A stretch of DNA of 36,359 bases, from positions 1 through 36,359 of the forward strand of contig CAJXMI010000011.1 of the NCBI GenBank assembly GCA_913056145.1, read 5' to 3'. Numbering within the stretch: the first letter of the stretch is position 1; each line of letters opens with the position of its first letter. The notes beneath the pieces are model-generated. The model did not search any database. It had not been told where the DNA came from and saw only the letters and a program-made list of their open reading frames with translations. Positions 33,929 to 36,359 of this stretch are shown piece after piece. This DNA comes from an uncultured Spiribacter sp. GTDB taxonomy: Bacteria > Pseudomonadota > Gammaproteobacteria > Nitrococcales > Nitrococcaceae. The translations under genes were made by a program, and so were the position numbers.

Positions 33929-34656
33929 CAGACATCTCCCGTTGGGGGCTCGGATCGCCATGATGCCGCAGCATCGACGAGGAACGAATAGCTAAGAAGC
34001 AGGAAAAGCACCAGCGCAAGCGGGGCGCTGAGCGTTGGCGGCACGCCGGGCGCGAGGCAGAGCGTCAACCCCAGCCCCTGGACGGCACAAATCACTCGCC
34101 GCCGCTGCGATGGCGCCAGCGGGCGGCGCAGGCGGGCGTCAATCCAGCCACCCAGCACAAAGACATAGCGCCAGGCCCCAATCAGCAACACCCAGATCCC
34201 CGCGCGGTCAAGCAGCACCAGCCAGACACCCAGTACCAGCAACAACAGCGCGTCAAGCTCCATATCAAAGCGGGCGCCCGCCCGGGTCGCACAGCCGAGC
34301 CGGCGGGCCACCGCGCCATCAAGGCCATCCAGCAGCACCGCGGCAAGCGCAAGCGCGAAGGGCAGAGACGGCTCCTGCCCCAGGGCATCCGCCGCCGGGA
34401 TAAGGCCGATCAGCAGCATGACCAGCACACCCCGCCCCAGCGTGACCCGATCGGCCGGGGTGAGCGAGACATTGCCGCGCTGGCGCCACAGAGCAAGCCC
34501 GAGGCCCGCGTAGGCGAGTAGCGCCACCCCCATAACCGCAGGGCTCAGATCGAGTGCAAGCCGCAGCCCGCCTGCGCCGGCAGCAAGCGGGATGGCACCC
34601 AGCAGCAGCTCGATCAACAGGGCCGGGCCGTTTCGATGGGTGGTTTGGGGAACCAA
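33928..34656 (-). CDS. CDP-alcohol phosphatidyltransferase family membrane protein (TTG start)
   Basis: A 242-residue membrane enzyme. The family motif D-x2-DG-x2-AR-x8-G-x3-D-x3-D is complete in LDGLDGAVARRLGCATRAGA followed by RFDMELDAL; these aspartates bind the metal that activates CDP-alcohol. About six hydrophobic helices surround it (about 12-30, 36-52, 71-90, 97-110, 135-160, 205-230). The exact alcohol acceptor cannot be told. I place the start at TTG 34656 because GGAGGG (complement of 34662-34667) lies at ideal spacing; the open frame continues to 34833 but would overlap the divergent dehydrogenase gene. Homologues near pterin-type gene sets would be worth looking for, since the divergent neighbour begins only 70 bases away. 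Confidence 0.88.
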   Translation of the reverse strand: MVPQTTHRNGPALLIELLLGAIPLAAGAGGLRLALDLSPAVMGVALLAYAGLGLALWRQRGNVSLTPADRVTLGRGVLVMLLIGLIPAADALGQEPSLPFALALAAVLLDGLDGAVARRLGCATRAGARFDMELDALLLLVLGVWLVLLDRAGIWVLLIGAWRYVFVLGGWIDARLRRPLAPSQRRRVICAVQGLGLTLCLAPGVPPTLSAPLALVLFLLLSYSFLVDAAASWRSEPPTGDV

Positions 34657-34726
34657 TGCTACCCTCCGTTTTCCGATGGCTCGATGCCGTTTGACACGTA
34701 CTGGCACGCAGGAGTGCGCAGCGCCC

Positions 34727-35704
34727 ATGACCCAGCCCCGCAGCCAGGCCTTCTGGATCACCGCCCCCGGCACCGGAGAGATCCGCAACGAGACCCTGCC
34801 GGCCGTGGCACCCGGGCAGCTTCGAGTGCGCACACTCTACAGTGCCGTCAGCCGCGGTACCGAGTCACTGGTGTGGCATGGCAGGGTACCGGCCAGCCAG
34901 CATCAGCGCATGCGCGCTCCGTTTCAGGCGGGCGACTTCCCGGGTCCGGTCAAGTATGGCTATAGCAATGTCGGCATTGTCGAGGCCGGACCGGCGGGAT
35001 GGGAGGGGCAGACGGTGTTCTGCCTGTATCCGCATCAAACCCGCTATGTGGTCGAGACGCCCGCCGTGCACCCACTGCCCGACGGGCTCGACCCCGCGCT
35101 TGCCGTGCTCGCCGCCAATACCGAGACCGCCCTCAACGCCACCTGGGATGCCCTGCCCCGCCCGGGTGAGCGCATCCTGGTCGTTGGCGCCGGCGTGGTT
35201 GGCAGTCTCACCGCAGCGCTCTGCGCCGGTATACCCGGCACGCAGGTCAGCCTGGTGGACAGCAATCCGCAACGTGCCGCACTGGCGCAGGCGCTCGGTG
35301 TTGACTTTGCCACGCCCGACAGCGCCCCGGGCCATGCCGATCGCATCATCCATGCCAGTGGCAGCGAGGCGGGCCTGCGCCTTGCCCTCGACCGGGCCGC
35401 CGACGAGGCGAGCATCATCGAGCTCAGCTGGTATGGCGCCCATGCGCCCGCCCTGCCATTGGGGGAGGACTTTCATTCGCGGCGGCTTACGCTGCGCTCA
35501 AGCCAGGTCGGCCAGCTCAACCCCGACATGCGGCCGCGCTGGGATCATGCCCGGCGCCTCGATACGGCACTGCGCCTGCTGGCCGATCATCCGCATTGGG
35601 CGGCACTGATCGACGCTGAATCCGCGTTTGCCGCGCTGCCTGACACGATGGCCCGCATTGCCAACGGCACGGGTCTCTGCCATCGCATCCGCTATCAGGA
35701 GTAA
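34727..35704 (+). CDS. MDR-superfamily dehydrogenase lacking zinc ligands
   Basis: A 325-residue medium-chain dehydrogenase/reductase-like protein. The NAD(P)-binding motif GERILVVGAGVVGSLTAAL is at about 146-164, with an acidic residue ending the second strand (VSLVDSNPQR), suggesting NAD(H) preference. The position of the catalytic zinc Cys is occupied by SRGTES (SAVSRGTESLVWHGRVP), the usual GHE motif is replaced by KYGYSNVGIVE, and no four-Cys structural zinc lobe is present, so it is probably zinc-independent despite the common label 'zinc-binding alcohol dehydrogenase'. ATG 34727 has an AGGAG 12 bases upstream, rather distant. It is followed three bases after its stop by a pterin-synthase-like gene, with a glycosyltransferase next, so it probably reduces an intermediate in that pathway. 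Confidence 0.83.
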   Translation: MTQPRSQAFWITAPGTGEIRNETLPAVAPGQLRVRTLYSAVSRGTESLVWHGRVPASQHQRMRAPFQAGDFPGPVKYGYSNVGIVEAGPAGWEGQTVFCLYPHQTRYVVETPAVHPLPDGLDPALAVLAANTETALNATWDALPRPGERILVVGAGVVGSLTAALCAGIPGTQVSLVDSNPQRAALAQALGVDFATPDSAPGHADRIIHASGSEAGLRLALDRAADEASIIELSWYGAHAPALPLGEDFHSRRLTLRSSQVGQLNPDMRPRWDHARRLDTALRLLADHPHWAALIDAESAFAALPDTMARIANGTGLCHRIRYQE

Positions 35705-35707
35705 TCC

Positions 35708-36112
35708 ATGTACAGCATCAATGTCCGCGAGCATTTCATGATTGCCCACAGCTTCCGCGGCGAGACCTTCGGCCCGGCCCAGGCAATGCACGGCGCCACC
35801 TATGTCACCGACGCCACGTTTTTTCGGGAGACACTGGATGCGGATGGCGTGGTCATCGATATTGCTCGCGCCACCGAGACGCTGCGGGCCATCCTGGGCC
35901 GCTACAACCTGCGCAATCTCGACGAGTTGCCCGAGTTTGCGGGTATCAACACCACAACCGAGTTTCTTGCCCGGCATATCGCTGACGCACTGGCGAGCGC
36001 CATCGACAACGGCGATTTCGGTGAGTCGGCGCGTACGCTCGACCGATTGCGGGTCACGCTGCACGAATCCCACGTGGCCTCGGCGGCGTATGAGCGGTCA
36101 CTCAAGGCGTGA
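35708..36112 (+). CDS. 6-pyruvoyltetrahydropterin synthase/QueD-like protein, atypical active site
   Basis: A 134-residue protein with the tunnelling PTPS/QueD fold: [21 protein letters not shown] near the N terminus, [16 protein letters not shown] (about 80-95) and [16 protein letters not shown] at the end with the substrate-anchoring Glu120. Compared with E. coli QueD, His14 and His28 match zinc ligands, but the third ligand of HGH is Ala30, the catalytic Cys position is Ala24, and the Asp-His pair is not seen ([13 protein letters not shown] instead). It therefore probably does not carry out the standard reaction. AGGAG at 35697-35701 within the end of the dehydrogenase gene gives its ribosome-binding site. 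It overlaps the glycosyltransferase start (GTGA). A role in making or modifying a pteridine is inferred from fold and context. Confidence 0.85.
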   Translation: MYSINVREHFMIAHSFRGETFGPAQAMHGATYVTDATFFRETLDADGVVIDIARATETLRAILGRYNLRNLDELPEFAGINTTTEFLARHIADALASAIDNGDFGESARTLDRLRVTLHESHVASAAYERSLKA

Positions 36113-36359
36113 CCCGGCTTCACTTTCTGGTCCCGGGGCGGCTTGACCGGCCCACTGGCGGCAGCCGCTATGACCGGCATGTTATCGCGGCGCTGCGCGC
36201 CGAGGGTCAAGCGCTCACTGTGCATGAGCTTGCAGGGGGATATCCGGGGCCCGACACGGCGGCGGATCGCGCGGTGCGGGCAAGCCTTGGCCAGATTGCC
36301 ACCGACAGTACTGTCGTGGTGGATGGCCTGGTACTGGGCGGGGTGCCCGCCGCCTTTGC
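36109..36359 (+). CDS. Glycosyltransferase, N-terminal part (runs off window)
   Basis: The first 83 residues of a gene that continues past the window edge. GTG 36109 overlaps the stop of the pterin-synthase-like gene as GTGA. The visible protein, [20 protein letters not shown] then [13 protein letters not shown], followed by [13 protein letters not shown] and [17 protein letters not shown], looks like the N-terminal Rossmann domain of a GT-B family 1/4 glycosyltransferase: PG...TGG.RYDR is a donor/acceptor loop pattern I associate with these enzymes. The catalytic C-terminal half is not visible. Coupled to the PTPS-like and dehydrogenase genes, it may glycosylate their product. Confidence 0.72.
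   Translation, partial: MTRLHFLVPGRLDRPTGGSRYDRHVIAALRAEGQALTVHELAGGYPGPDTAADRAVRASLGQIATDSTVVVDGLVLGGVPAAF

Noticed and set aside
34691-34696. Perfect TTGACA upstream of the dehydrogenase as a promoter
   Set aside because: No acceptable -10 occurs 16-18 bases downstream; kept only as a weak possibility.

Overview
This window is a dense, GC-rich chromosomal segment (I judge roughly two-thirds G+C by eye, not computed) with no rRNA, tRNA, insertion sequence, prophage or CRISPR array that I can see. Gene content (sthA, ppk1 convergent with ppx, relA, a lexA-imuA-imuB-dnaE2 mutagenesis cassette, tmcA, hslR, rraA) fits a gammaproteobacterium. The streamlined layout, with many 1-8 nt overlaps, suggests an Ectothiorhodospiraceae-type organism (Spiribacter/Halorhodospira/Alkalilimnicola-like). 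That placement is inference from gene content.

Left part (1-10.1 kb): the 3' end of soluble transhydrogenase sthA, then polyphosphate kinase ppk1. Convergent to it runs a four-gene minus-strand operon: a secreted coiled-coil protein, a DUF2721 membrane protein, a membrane diguanylate cyclase, and exopolyphosphatase ppx. A secreted endonuclease/phosphatase-fold nuclease and relA follow on the same strand. Enzymes of polyphosphate, c-di-GMP and (p)ppGpp metabolism therefore lie side by side.

Middle (10.1-18.0 kb): a DNA-damage module. lexA starts a plus-strand operon with imuA, imuB and dnaE2, preceded by a clear SOS box that sits between divergent lexA and relA and overlaps candidate promoters for both. 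recQ follows and appears to start at a CTG codon. recQ overlaps the 3' end of convergent leuA. Upstream of leuA is an unlisted 26-residue leucine-rich leader peptide (leuL) whose coding sequence is complementary to the leuA ribosome-binding site, suggesting translational attenuation.

Right-middle (19.9-29.3 kb): a plus-strand overlapping operon of an ABC exporter half-transporter, tRNA-Met cytidine acetyltransferase tmcA, and a double-length UvrA-family protein carrying four ATPase cassettes in one chain.

Right part (29.3-36.4 kb): a GlcG/HbpS-family gene, a minus-strand hslR/CBS/rraA operon, an orphan phosphoribulokinase of the class II-like type, and a translationally coupled minus-strand membrane set (CDP-alcohol phosphatidyltransferase, YceI, patatin). 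Divergent from this set is a plus-strand cluster running off the window: a zinc-ligand-less MDR dehydrogenase, a 6-pyruvoyltetrahydropterin-synthase-like protein lacking the usual catalytic cysteine, and a glycosyltransferase. This last cluster is the best candidate for a poorly described pathway (possibly a modified or glycosylated pteridine). The leuL device, the divergent SOS box and the tandem UvrA are the other strong points.
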